Source of the DNA: Variovorax paradoxus
Lineage (GTDB): Bacteria; Pseudomonadota; Gammaproteobacteria; Burkholderiales; Burkholderiaceae_C
Direction: 5' to 3'
Assembly: GCF_024734665.1 (NCBI RefSeq)
Contig: NZ_CP102931.1
Location: 5,702,001-5,766,000, forward strand
DNA length: 64,000 nt
Position 1 is the first letter of the stretch. Every line of letters starts with the position of its first letter. This document shows, one piece after another, positions 17,216 to 25,698 of this stretch. The translations under genes were made by a program, and so were the position numbers. Under the pieces are notes generated by a model. It searched no databases and was not told where the DNA came from. It worked only from the letters and a program-made list of their open reading frames with translations.

Positions 17216-19279
17216 TCAGGCTCTGCGGCGCACCACGCGGTCGAAGGCCTGCTTCGCTGCGCGCCCGAAGGCCTTGGCCTTCAGCGCCTGCAGCTCGCGC
17301 GTCAACCGCGTGCGCTGCTCGGCCGACAACGCCGTGCCGAAACGGCCCAGCGCGGCTTCGAGCGCCGCGCGCTGCGCCTCCACGCGCCCCTGCCGGCCCT
17401 CGGCCTCGGCCAGCCATTCGCAGGCATTGGCGACACGCTCGCGCAGCGCGGCATCACCCGTATCGCCGAAGCGCGCAATGAGCGCGCGATACGCCTTGGC
17501 CTGCCCCACGGGATCGCCGAGCTTGTCGAGCGCCTTGGCCTTGTTGATCATCGACTTGGCGGCCCACAGCTGCAGCGCGCCTTCCCTCGCGCCGGTGGTA
17601 CGCGCGATGGCCTCGTCGTAGCAGGCCACGGCCGCCTTGAGCTGGCCGGTCTGGCGCAGCGTGGCGCCCTTGCGAAACAGCGCGCCGACCACGCGCCCGC
17701 GCAGGTCCGGCAGCTCGGAGTTGCCCCAGCGCGCGACGATCTCGTCGTGCACCCGCATCTCGTCGTCGTGCAGGCCGAGACGGTCGAGCGCGGTGCTCTT
17801 GTACTGCAGGCACAGCGCGACCGTCTCCTGCATCTCCGTCGACGGGTCGGCGCCGTAGCGCGCGTCCATCGCGTCGGCCGCGGCGATCACTTCGGCAAAG
17901 CGATCCAGCGCGACCAGGCAGAAGGCCTTGTGGACGAGCGCCCGCGCGCACTGGCGGCGCAGCTCCGGGTGGGGCGATGCGGAATACGCGGCCAGCACTT
18001 CGTCGAACAGCGCGATGGCCTCGCGCGACTCGCCCGCATCGCCGTGCTTGCGGCCCTGTTTGACCTTGTCGCGCACCTCGTCGCGCAGCTCGGGCGGCAA
18101 CTCTGCATCGGCCTTGCGCAACCGCTTCAGGCAGGCCAGGCGGCCGGCGGTGGCCTTGGCCAGGGTGTCCTGCAGCTCGGGCGTGGGCGTGTCCTTCAGC
18201 TGCTTCGCGAGTTGCTCGTACACCGCGAGCGCATCCTCGGGCCGGCCGAGCCGTTCGAGCAGCACGAAGCCCTTGTTGAGCAGCGCGCCCGCCACGGTGC
18301 GCTGCACGCCGGCATCGGTGTCCGCACCGAAGGTTACGAGCAGCCGCTCGCAGGCGGCCAGCGCGACCTCTCCGTCGTCCTGCTCGCGCAGCCCCACCGA
18401 CCAGTCGTAGGCACGGCGCACGGCCATGCGGCGCACCTGCGACGACTCGTCGCGCCCGTAGCGGTCGAGCAGCCAGCCGACCAGCTCGGCGCGGTTCGCA
18501 TGCTCGTCGATGCCGAAGCCGTCGAAGAACAGCGTCAGCGCCCGCACGCCCTCGATGCGCAGCTCGGGCGCCGCGTCGGCGAGGCCGGCCTCGATCTGGT
18601 CGGCCACTGCCAGGCACATCACCTGGGCCTGTGCGTGCTGCGCCAGTTCGCGCAGGTTCAGCACCGAGGCCAGGCGCGCACGCGCCACGCGCAGCACCAC
18701 GCCGGGGTCGGTGCTGCCGTCGAAGCGCTCGATCACTGCTTCCAGCGTGGCAAGCGCGTCCTGCGGCAGGCCGCGGTGGTGTTCGATCTCGGCCTTGAGC
18801 AGCCGGGCCTCCACGCGCCACGCGTCGAGCGCGGCATCGGGCTGGCTGTCGAGCAGATCGCTCATGGCGTCGCAGGCTTCGCAGCGCGCCTCGGGTTCGT
18901 CGATCCACCAAGTGCGCTGATACAGCGCATGGGCGATGTGCTCGCGGATCGCGGGCTCGCTGCGCTGGCCGTGCGCGGCAATCAGCCGGTCGAGGGTGGC
19001 GAGCGCGTCGGCGGGGCGATGCATCTGGCGCAGCATGTGCGCCAGCAGGCGCAGCGCCTGGCAGCAGGGCACGACCACACCGACATCGGGTCTGGCTGCG
19101 TACTCGTCGAGCAGACGGGTACAGGCGGCCAGTGCCTCGTTGCGGCGGCCCAGGTCGTTGAGCAGTTCGATGCGGCGGAAGCTCGCGGCCGCACGTTCGG
19201 CAGGGTGCTGCTGCAGGCGTTCGATCAAGGCTTGCGCCTCGTCCAGTTGCCGCTGCGCGGAGGACTCGACTACATTCAC
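17216..19279 (-). CDS. Tetratricopeptide-like helical-repeat protein, function unknown
   Basis: 687 residues from a GTG at 19279, chosen because AAGGA lies upstream at normal distance and no ATG exists in frame there; the frame stays open upstream but loses its character. The protein is helical throughout, with recurring TPR-like units: GRRNEALAACTRLLDEY, GRPEDALAVYEQLAKQL, GESREAIALFDEVLAAY, GQLKAAVACYDEAIA. No catalytic domain, signal peptide or membrane segment is seen, so it is probably a cytoplasmic scaffold. It is convergent with the CdsA-like gene (6-base gap) and divergent from ruvC (150 bases between starts). Confidence 0.8.
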   Translation of the reverse strand: MNVVESSAQRQLDEAQALIERLQQHPAERAAASFRRIELLNDLGRRNEALAACTRLLDEYAARPDVGVVVPCCQALRLLAHMLRQMHRPADALATLDRLIAAHGQRSEPAIREHIAHALYQRTWWIDEPEARCEACDAMSDLLDSQPDAALDAWRVEARLLKAEIEHHRGLPQDALATLEAVIERFDGSTDPGVVLRVARARLASVLNLRELAQHAQAQVMCLAVADQIEAGLADAAPELRIEGVRALTLFFDGFGIDEHANRAELVGWLLDRYGRDESSQVRRMAVRRAYDWSVGLREQDDGEVALAACERLLVTFGADTDAGVQRTVAGALLNKGFVLLERLGRPEDALAVYEQLAKQLKDTPTPELQDTLAKATAGRLACLKRLRKADAELPPELRDEVRDKVKQGRKHGDAGESREAIALFDEVLAAYSASPHPELRRQCARALVHKAFCLVALDRFAEVIAAADAMDARYGADPSTEMQETVALCLQYKSTALDRLGLHDDEMRVHDEIVARWGNSELPDLRGRVVGALFRKGATLRQTGQLKAAVACYDEAIARTTGAREGALQLWAAKSMINKAKALDKLGDPVGQAKAYRALIARFGDTGDAALRERVANACEWLAEAEGRQGRVEAQRAALEAALGRFGTALSAEQRTRLTRELQALKAKAFGRAAKQAFDRVVRRRA

Positions 19280-19429
19280 ATTCGCTTCCTTGTGTGGCGC
19301 GCCCCGCGGAAAGCGGGGCAGACTGTACGAATCGGCACGGATTCTGCCCGCGATAGCGCTGCTTTCGAGCGATAGTTCGGCCCCTTCTCTCTCCTCTTTG
19401 CACTGGCGTAAGCCTTTTCGCTTCCTTTC

Positions 19430-19978
19430 ATGCGCATTCTTGGCATCGACCCCGGCTTGCAGACCACCGGCTTCGGCGTGGTCGACGCGGACGGCCATGC
19501 GCTGCGCTACGTGGCCAGCGGCACCATCAGCACCCGGCACCTGGGCACAGGCAACCTCCCGGCACGCCTGAAGGTGCTGTTCGACGGCATCGCGGAGATC
19601 ACCGCGCGCTACCAGCCCGATGCGTCGGCGGTCGAAATCATCTTCGTCAACGTCAACCCGCAGTCGACGCTGCTGCTGGGACAGGCGCGCGGCGCCTGCG
19701 TGACCGCGCTGGTGAGCAACAACCTCTCGGTGGCCGAGTACACCGCGCTGCAGATGAAGAAGGCCGTGGCCGGCCACGGCCAGGCCGCCAAGGCGCAGGT
19801 GCAGGAGATGGTGCGGCGGCTGCTCGAACTGCCGGGCCTGCCGGGCGCCGACGCGGCGGACGCGCTGGGCATTGCCATCACGCACGCGCAGGTGGGGCGG
19901 TCGATGGCTCGGCTCGCGGAGGCGGCCGAGCTGTCGAAGACGCATGCCGGCACCTACCGGCAAGGGCGCTCGCGCTGA
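19430..19978 (+). CDS. ruvC: Holliday junction endonuclease RuvC
   Basis: 182 residues, RNase H fold. It resolves four-way junctions with RuvAB. Asp 7 in [15 protein letters not shown] is the first catalytic carboxylate; [20 protein letters not shown] holds the conserved mid-region, and [14 protein letters not shown] the last acidic pair. ruvA and ruvB are not in this window. It ends 1 base before the stop of the convergent SHMT-like gene. Confidence 0.96.
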   Translation: MRILGIDPGLQTTGFGVVDADGHALRYVASGTISTRHLGTGNLPARLKVLFDGIAEITARYQPDASAVEIIFVNVNPQSTLLLGQARGACVTALVSNNLSVAEYTALQMKKAVAGHGQAAKAQVQEMVRRLLELPGLPGADAADALGIAITHAQVGRSMARLAEAAELSKTHAGTYRQGRSR

Positions 19979-19979
19979 C

Positions 19980-21338
19980 TCAGCGCACGATGTAGCGCAG
20001 CTCGCCGAGGCGCTTGCGGCGCTCTCGCACTTCAACGGCGACGGTGGCCGCATCCCCTGCCAGAGCCCGAGCAATCCAATCGGCCAGCTGCGGCATGTCG
20101 TCAGGCGTGAAGCCCAGGCGCACGATCTCCGGCACGCCAAGCCGCAGGCCGTTGATGTCGCCATCCACGGGTGCGGTCGGCAAGCCGATGCCGCAAGCCA
20201 GCAGGCTGCCTTGCGCGAGCTTCTTCGCCGCATGCTGCCCGCCGCCCCAGCGCGCCGCCTCGACCGCAAGCTGGTGCGACTGGGTGAAGCCGCGCGCCTT
20301 CGCGAACACGGGCAGGCCTTGCGCATCGAGCGCACGCGCCAGAGCCTGCGCGGTCTCGCGCATCGCAGCCGCATAGGCAACGCCATGCACCTTCCAGTCG
20401 AGCAGCCCGCGGGCCAGCGCGGCGGTGCGGCCCGCATCCGAGTTGGCAGTGAGGCCGGGGTAGGCGATGGCATCGATGCGCTCCATCAGTGCCGCGTCGT
20501 TCGACACGATCAGGCCACCCGCCGGGCCGCCCAGGCTCTTGTAGGTGCTCATGGTGATCGCATGCGCGCCCTGCTCGAGCGGCTGCGGCCACGCCTTGCC
20601 GGCCACCATGCCCGAAAGGTGCGCGGCATCGAACAACAGCTTCGCGCCCACGCTGTCGGCGATCTCGCGGATCGCGGGCACCGGATGCGGGAACAGGTTC
20701 AGGCTGCCGCCGATGGTGATGAGCTTCGGCTTCACCTCGCGCGCCAGCTTTGCCAGCGCAACCACATCGACCGTGTAGCCGTCGGCGTCCACCGGCGCGG
20801 AAACCGGCTTCAGGCCATACAGCCCAGCTGCGCCCGCCGCATGGTGCGTGACGTGGCCACCGATGCTGGGCGGCGGCACGATGATCGTGTCGCCGGGCTG
20901 GCAGGTCGCCATGAACACGTAGAGATTCGACAGCGCGCCCGAGCTCACGCGCACTTCGGCGAACTTCGCGCCGAACACTTCGGCTGCGAGCTCGGCGGCG
21001 ACGACCTCGATGCGCTCGATGGCTTCCAGCCCCATCTCGTACTTGTCGCCCGGGTAGCCGAGCGAGGGGCGCGAGCCGAGCCCGCGCGACAGCAGCGCTT
21101 CGGCGGCCGGGTTCATCACGTTGGTGGCGGGGTTGAGGTTCAGTCCCTCGACATCGTGGATGCGATGGTTGTCGGCCACCAGCCGTTCGATCTCGGCGGC
21201 GACTCCCGCCGCGTCGCGCGCAGCGGCGTCGGCGGCGATGGAGAGCACATGGTCTTCGCTGGCGGCGGGAACCCAGGGGCGGCGTTGCAGGGCGGCTGGC
21301 ATGCGGTGGATCTCGCTGGAAGTGGTGAATGGCCGCAT
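19980..21338 (-). CDS. Serine hydroxymethyltransferase-like PLP enzyme (paralogue)
   Basis: 452 residues from the ATG at 21338; a second ATG at 21302 would give 440. It follows the SHMT fold: NVMNPAAEALLSRGLGSR, GYPGDKYEMG, FDAAHLSGMVAG (Asp 237, His 240) and the PLP lysine 267 in TMSTYKSLGGPAGG. Housekeeping SHMT has His-Lys-Thr at that site; here it is Tyr-Lys-Ser, so this is a diverged paralogue. It could act on serine, allo-threonine or an alpha-methyl amino acid. It is divergent from a LysR regulator 81 bases away, which probably controls it. Confidence 0.85.
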   Translation of the reverse strand: MRPFTTSSEIHRMPAALQRRPWVPAASEDHVLSIAADAAARDAAGVAAEIERLVADNHRIHDVEGLNLNPATNVMNPAAEALLSRGLGSRPSLGYPGDKYEMGLEAIERIEVVAAELAAEVFGAKFAEVRVSSGALSNLYVFMATCQPGDTIIVPPPSIGGHVTHHAAGAAGLYGLKPVSAPVDADGYTVDVVALAKLAREVKPKLITIGGSLNLFPHPVPAIREIADSVGAKLLFDAAHLSGMVAGKAWPQPLEQGAHAITMSTYKSLGGPAGGLIVSNDAALMERIDAIAYPGLTANSDAGRTAALARGLLDWKVHGVAYAAAMRETAQALARALDAQGLPVFAKARGFTQSHQLAVEAARWGGGQHAAKKLAQGSLLACGIGLPTAPVDGDINGLRLGVPEIVRLGFTPDDMPQLADWIARALAGDAATVAVEVRERRKRLGELRYIVR

Positions 21339-21378
21339 CGTCGCCTGCCGCCGCCGGCCGGGCAAACCGGATAATCTG

Positions 21379-21407
21379 GGCCTGAGCCCTAGAAAAACTT
21401 GGCCTGA
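21379..21407. promoter_or_regulatory. Direct repeat between the SHMT-like gene and its LysR regulator
   Basis: GGCCTGA occurs at 21379-21385 and 21401-21407, 22 bases apart (two helical turns), in the 81-base divergent intergenic region. It is a candidate regulator site by position only. Confidence 0.3.
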
Positions 21408-21419
21408 AGGATTGCTCCG

Positions 21420-22379
21420 ATGCCACTCGCACCGCCCCGCCCCCGCCTGCCGCCGCACACGGCCGTGCGCGCCTTCGAGGCCGCTGCCCGCCACGGCAGC
21501 TTCGCGCGGGCAGCCGAAGAACTCTTCGTCACACCGGCTGCCGTCGCGCAGCAGATCAAGACGTTGGAGACCTGGGCCGGCGGCGCGCTGTTCGAGCGGC
21601 ACAGCCAGGGCATTCGCCTCAGCGCACACGGGCGGCGCGCGCTGCCGGCGCTCAGCGCGGCCGTCGACCAACTCGGCCTGGCGGTGCAGGCGCTGCGCCA
21701 CGAGACGCAGACCGCCGCACGCCTCAGCACGCTGCAGGTGGCTGCCTTGCCAGCCGTGGCGCAGCTGTGGCTGTCGCCGCGGCTCTCGAAACTGAAGGCC
21801 GCACTGCCCGGCGTGCAGGTGTCGGTCACTGCGCTGGAGCAGCCACCGAACTTCCGCCGCGAGCCTTTCGATCTCGGGTTGTTCTATGCGCGGGCCGGCG
21901 AGCACATCGAGACCGCTGTCGGCGCGCAGGCGATTCCGCTCGTACGCGACCGGCTGCTGCCCGTTTGCAGCCCACGCCTGCAGCAGGCGCTGCCCAGCGG
22001 GTGTCCTCGCCCGCTCGATGACCTGGCGGATCTGCTCACGCGCTGCGGTGGTCTGCACGACACCGTGTGGCGCGACGATTGGCCGCGTTGGCTGCAGGCT
22101 GTTCGCCCCGGTGTCACGACGGCCGAAGCCGAAGCAATGGCCGCCGGGCCGGACTTCTCGCTCTACAGCCTCGCACTGCAGGCCGCGCTCGATGGCGAAG
22201 GCGTGCTGATGGGCCGTGAGCGGCTGGTCGCGCCATTGCTTGCGCAAGGCAAGCTGCATGCGCCCTGGGGACGGCCGAAGGCGGTGGGAGACACGGTCAT
22301 GCTGCTGGTGCCTGCGCACCGCAAGGGGCCGCTGCTTGCGCAGCAGGTGCAGGCCTTTCAGGCACTCGCCGCAGCCTGA
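21420..22379 (+). CDS. LysR-family regulator, GcvA-like
   Basis: 319 residues. The winged helix-turn-helix occupies about 14-75 (TAVRAFEAAARHGSFARAAEELF, with the recognition helix in VTPAAVAQQIKTLE), followed by a substrate-binding-like effector domain. The opening resembles GcvA, the glycine-cleavage regulator, which fits its divergent neighbour, an SHMT-like enzyme of glycine/serine chemistry. AAGGA lies upstream of the ATG. The effector ligand is unknown. Confidence 0.88.
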   Translation: MPLAPPRPRLPPHTAVRAFEAAARHGSFARAAEELFVTPAAVAQQIKTLETWAGGALFERHSQGIRLSAHGRRALPALSAAVDQLGLAVQALRHETQTAARLSTLQVAALPAVAQLWLSPRLSKLKAALPGVQVSVTALEQPPNFRREPFDLGLFYARAGEHIETAVGAQAIPLVRDRLLPVCSPRLQQALPSGCPRPLDDLADLLTRCGGLHDTVWRDDWPRWLQAVRPGVTTAEAEAMAAGPDFSLYSLALQAALDGEGVLMGRERLVAPLLAQGKLHAPWGRPKAVGDTVMLLVPAHRKGPLLAQQVQAFQALAAA

Positions 22380-22385
22380 GCAGGC

Positions 22386-22865
22386 CTATCGCCGGAAGTC
22401 CAATCGCCCGTTGGGCCAGCGGCCGTCGATCCGGCGGTTGTCGACGATCAGGCCCACCCAGGGCTGCGTGATGGCCGGATTGCTCAGGTTGATGTAGCGG
22501 CCCACGAGCGTGTCGGGATCGACATAGCGGACATCGAGCAGGGCCTGCCGCGCGCCGCCATCCCAATCGAACAGCAGGTAGAACCGGCTGCCGGCCACCC
22601 GCACGGTGGCCTTGCCCTGCTTCCACGCAGCTTCGGAATCACCGGGGATCGTCGGATTGGCGCCCCCATTCCAGCGGCTGGACCATGCGCCGACGATCGA
22701 GGACGGCGCGTCGTTCACCGGTGTGCCCCACGCAGGCGCGTTCGGGTCATCGGGCCTGCCGTGCAGTTCGATGCACTCGGCAAACGCTTCGATATCTACG
22801 CCATCCGGGTCGGGCGCATCTTCAACGCCGAATGGATTTCGGCTGGAGGAGGTGTTGGTGTTCAT
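22386..22865 (-). CDS. Hypothetical protein, 159 residues
   Basis: No signal peptide or membrane segment. An acidic, polar N-terminus (FGVEDAPDPDGVDIEAF) precedes a Trp/Gly-rich beta-type domain (about 55-155) with GAWSSRWNGG, FYLLFDWDGG and GRYINLSNP. The domain looks like a small ligand-binding or sugar-binding beta sandwich, but I do not recognise the family. It is convergent with the LysR gene (6-base gap). Confidence 0.6.
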   Translation of the reverse strand: MNTNTSSSRNPFGVEDAPDPDGVDIEAFAECIELHGRPDDPNAPAWGTPVNDAPSSIVGAWSSRWNGGANPTIPGDSEAAWKQGKATVRVAGSRFYLLFDWDGGARQALLDVRYVDPDTLVGRYINLSNPAITQPWVGLIVDNRRIDGRWPNGRLDFRR

Positions 22866-22934
22866 GGCGCCATCGTGCGCCGGAGCGTGCTGCCACGCAT
22901 GCCGTTTCCGGACATGCGAACGAGGACGTAAAGG

Positions 22935-23111
22935 CTACGCCACGCGCTCGGCGATCAGCACCGCGAAGAAGCCGAACGCCGCCAGCAGCGTCCACTTCAA
23001 CACGATCCATCCGATGCGCCGGTACTTGGCCTGCCCCGTGCCCGCATAGAACGCAAAGCACACGCCCGCCACCAGCAGAAGCAGCAGGATGGCCCAGCGA
23101 AAAAGAAGCAT
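22935..23111 (-). CDS. Small membrane protein downstream of lpxC, 58 residues
   Basis: ATG at 23109-23111, TAG at 22935-22937. Two hydrophobic segments: about 3-22 (LLFRWAILLLLLVAGVCFAF) and about 35-53, separated by the basic turn QAKYRRIG. It starts 23 bases after the lpxC stop on the same strand, so it is probably cotranscribed as the last gene of the dcw/lpxC operon. The hydrophobic pattern and the coupling to lpxC argue that it is a real gene; its function is unknown. Confidence 0.65.
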   Translation of the reverse strand: MLLFRWAILLLLLVAGVCFAFYAGTGQAKYRRIGWIVLKWTLLAAFGFFAVLIAERVA

Positions 23112-23134
23112 GTGGGACTAAAAGCGGACGTGGC

Positions 23135-24058
23135 CTACCAGGCGCGGGCGACTTCGCCGAAACCGCGCGGTGCGCGCTTCTCGTCCTCGAAGGTCACGAC
23201 TTCGTAGGCGTCGCTGTGCGAAAGCAGTTCGCGCAGCAGCTTGTTGTTGAGCGCATGGCCCGAACGGAATGCGGTGTAGGCCGCCAGCAGCGGCTTGCCG
23301 ATGATGTACAGGTCGCCCATGGCATCGAGGATCTTGTGCTTCACGAACTCGTCGTCGTAGCGCAGACCGCCCGCATTGAGCACCTTGGTGTCGTCCATGA
23401 CGACCGCGTTGTCGAGCCCACCACCGAGCGCGAGGCCCTTGGTGCGCATGTACTCGACGTCCTTGGTGAAGCCGAAGGTGCGTGCGCGTGCGATGTCTCG
23501 GCTGTACGAGTCGGTGCCCAAGTCGAACTCCACGCGCTGGCCGGTGGAATTGACCACGCGGTGGTCAAAGTCGATCTCGAAGCTCAGCTTGTAGCCGTGG
23601 TACGGCTCCAGGCTCGCCCACTTCTCGTTGGCGCCCTCGCCTTCGCGCACTTCGACCTTGCGAGTCACGCGGATGAAGCGGCGCGGCGCCTTCTGCAGCG
23701 CGATGCCCGCGCTTTGCAACAGGAACACGAAGGACGAGGCCGACCCGTCGAGGATCGGCACTTCGTCGGCCGTGATGTCGATGTAGAGGTTGTCGATGCC
23801 CAGGCCCGCGCAGGCCGACATCAGGTGTTCGACGGTCTGCACCTTGGCGCCGCCGGTGGAAACGGTGGATGCAAGGCGCGTGTCGGTGACCGCCTCGGCA
23901 GTCATGCGGATCTCGGCTGGCTCGGGCAGGTCGACGCGGCGGAACACGATGCCCGTGTCGGCCGGGGCCGGTCGCAGGGTCAGCTCCACGCGTTGGCCGC
24001 TATGGAGCCCCACGCCCACGGCGCGGCTGATCGACTTGAGGGTTCGTTGTTGCAGCAC
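23135..24058 (-). CDS. lpxC: UDP-3-O-acyl-N-acetylglucosamine deacetylase
   Basis: 307 residues from a GTG at 24058, chosen because the family begins at [20 protein letters not shown] directly after the start; an ATG at 24124 would add 22 unrelated residues. It catalyses the committed, zinc-dependent step of lipid A synthesis in the cytoplasm. Zinc ligands are the His in TVEHLMSA and the His/Asp in [10 protein letters not shown]. No Shine-Dalgarno is evident; TAAAAT lies about 12 bases before the GTG, so transcription may also start close to the coding region. It follows ftsZ after 255 bases. Confidence 0.94.
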   Translation of the reverse strand: MLQQRTLKSISRAVGVGLHSGQRVELTLRPAPADTGIVFRRVDLPEPAEIRMTAEAVTDTRLASTVSTGGAKVQTVEHLMSACAGLGIDNLYIDITADEVPILDGSASSFVFLLQSAGIALQKAPRRFIRVTRKVEVREGEGANEKWASLEPYHGYKLSFEIDFDHRVVNSTGQRVEFDLGTDSYSRDIARARTFGFTKDVEYMRTKGLALGGGLDNAVVMDDTKVLNAGGLRYDDEFVKHKILDAMGDLYIIGKPLLAAYTAFRSGHALNNKLLRELLSHSDAYEVVTFEDEKRAPRGFGEVARAW

Positions 24059-24160
24059 GGCCGGGATTTTAGGCGCCCGACGGGCATGGCGCCCTATGCC
24101 CCTCGCTATGGCACCGATAGACATGGGTTCTATGCAATCCCGCCAAATTGGCGCGAAATG

Positions 24161-24258
24161 GACGCAAAGGGCACGAGGTGAGCGCAGCGCCTAGAGTCAG
24201 CAGACGTCCCTTTCAGGTCGTCCCTGTGCCCCTTGCGAACCCTCGTGCCCTCTGCGTC
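24161..24258. repeat. 18-bp inverted repeat between ftsZ and lpxC
   Basis: Arm 24161-24178 (GACGCAAAGGGCACGAGG) and arm 24241-24258 are reverse complements with one mismatch, separated by 62 bases. The spacer carries related pieces such as CCCTTGCG. Position and composition suggest a dispersed REP-like element or a long-range transcription/processing structure between two operon parts. Confidence 0.7.
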
Positions 24259-24313
24259 TGGCCGAGTTCACCCCACGATGGCCTCCAGCGAGACCATCGA
24301 ACGGGGTGTCCTC

Positions 24314-25528
24314 TTAATCAGCCTGGCGGCGCAGGAAGGCCGGGATCTCGAAGTCGTCCATGCCGCCCGAAGACAGCGCGTCCACCTTCGCTGCAGCCAT
24401 CGTGCGGTTGGTGCGCCACACGCTGGGAACGGCCATGCCGTCGTAGTTGGGCTGGCTGTGGCCGCCACCACTGGCGTGCCCCGTACCACCGAGCGTCGGC
24501 ACGTTGAACGGGATGTTGTCGGTGCCGGTGCGGATCACTTCCAGCGTAGGTGCCTGGCGGCGGGCATCGGCACGCGACAGGCCGGTGGCCACCACGGTCA
24601 CGCGCATCTCGTCGCCGAGGCTGTCGTCGTATGCGGCGCCGTAGATCACGTGCGCGTCCGGCGAAGCGTAGGCGCGGATGGTGTTCATCGCGAGCTTCGA
24701 TTCGTTCAGCTTCAGCGAGCCCTTCGATGCCGTCACCAGCACCAGCACACCCTTGGCGCCCGAGAGGTCGATACCTTCGAGCAGCGGGCAGGCCACGGCC
24801 TGTTCGGCGGCGATGCGCGCGCGGTCCGGGCCGGCTGCGGCAGCAGTGCCCATCATGGCCTTGCCGGGCTCGCCCATCACGGTGCGCACGTCTTCGAAGT
24901 CGACGTTCACGCCGCCGTACTCATTGATGATTTCCGAGATGCCGCCCACGGCGTTCTTCAGCACGTCGTTGGCTTGCGCGAAGGCTTCGTCCTGCGTGAC
25001 GTCTTCGCCCAGCACGTCGAGCAGCTTCTCGTTGAGCACAACGATCAGCGAATCGACGTTCGCTTCGAGCTCGGCCAGGCCGGCGTCGGCGTTGGTCATG
25101 CGACGGCCGCCTTCCCAGTCGAAGGGCTTGGTCACCACACCCACGGTGAGGATGCCCATTTCCTTCGCGACGCGCGCGATGACGGGAGCAGCACCGGTGC
25201 CGGTGCCGCCGCCCATGCCGGCCGTGATGAACAGCATGTGCGCGCCGTCGATGGCCGCGCGGATGTCGTCCACCGCGAGCTCGGCCGCTTCACGGCCCTT
25301 GTCGGGCTTGCTGCCGGCACCCAGGCCGCTGGTGCCGAGCTGGATGATCTTGTGCGCGCTGCTGCGCTGCAGTGCCTGTGCGTCGGTGTTCGCGCAGACG
25401 AACTGAACGCCCTGCACACCGCGCTCCATCATGTGGGCGACCGCATTGCCGCCGCCACCGCCAACACCGATCACCTTGATCTGCGTGCCCTGATTGAACT
25501 CTTCGACTTCGATCATTTCGATGGTCAT
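24314..25528 (-). CDS. ftsZ: Cell-division GTPase FtsZ
   Basis: 404 residues. This tubulin-like protein polymerises into the division ring. The GTP-binding signature is GMGGGTGTGAAPVIA, the N-terminal loop IGVGGGGGNAVAHM, and the T7 loop region NVDFEDVRTVM. A variable linker leads to the conserved C-terminal peptide DDFEIPAFLRRQ, which binds FtsA and other membrane tethers. AAGGAG lies 7 bases before the ATG. A 170-base gap separates it from ftsA and holds a candidate promoter. Confidence 0.98.
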   Translation of the reverse strand: MTIEMIEVEEFNQGTQIKVIGVGGGGGNAVAHMMERGVQGVQFVCANTDAQALQRSSAHKIIQLGTSGLGAGSKPDKGREAAELAVDDIRAAIDGAHMLFITAGMGGGTGTGAAPVIARVAKEMGILTVGVVTKPFDWEGGRRMTNADAGLAELEANVDSLIVVLNEKLLDVLGEDVTQDEAFAQANDVLKNAVGGISEIINEYGGVNVDFEDVRTVMGEPGKAMMGTAAAAGPDRARIAAEQAVACPLLEGIDLSGAKGVLVLVTASKGSLKLNESKLAMNTIRAYASPDAHVIYGAAYDDSLGDEMRVTVVATGLSRADARRQAPTLEVIRTGTDNIPFNVPTLGGTGHASGGGHSQPNYDGMAVPSVWRTNRTMAAAKVDALSSGGMDDFEIPAFLRRQAD

Positions 25529-25569
25529 TTTTAACTCCTTGAATCTTGCAGTTGCCGTTATGTGTCTAT

Positions 25570-25598
25570 GAATAATTCTTGTGCCGTGACGAGATCAA
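25570..25598 (-). promoter_or_regulatory. Candidate ftsZ promoter
   Basis: TTGATC (25598-25593) and TTATTC (25575-25570) with a 17-base spacer, inside the 170-base ftsA-ftsZ gap, which is the largest gap between coding regions in the cluster apart from ftsZ-lpxC. Consensus match only. Confidence 0.35.
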
Positions 25599-25698
25599 CG
25601 ATGCGTCCGTCACGATGGTGGACCTGTTCGTCGCCATCGCTCGTTGAAATGCAATGGAGGGCTGCCACGCGCGAGCCAGAGTGGAGACTTGATCATGG

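Noticed and set aside
17208..17223. Small GAGCCT/AGGCTC hairpin between convergent genes
   Set aside because: Six pairs, no T-run, overlaps both coding ends; too weak to call a terminator.
19280..20473. Upstream extension of the TPR-like protein frame by about 400 codons
   Set aside because: It overlaps ruvC antisense and has no repeat character; the GTG at 19279 with AAGGA upstream is the better start.
25610..25693. 28-codon ORF between ftsA and ftsZ
   Set aside because: No ribosome site or recognisable pattern; overlaps the candidate ftsZ promoter region.
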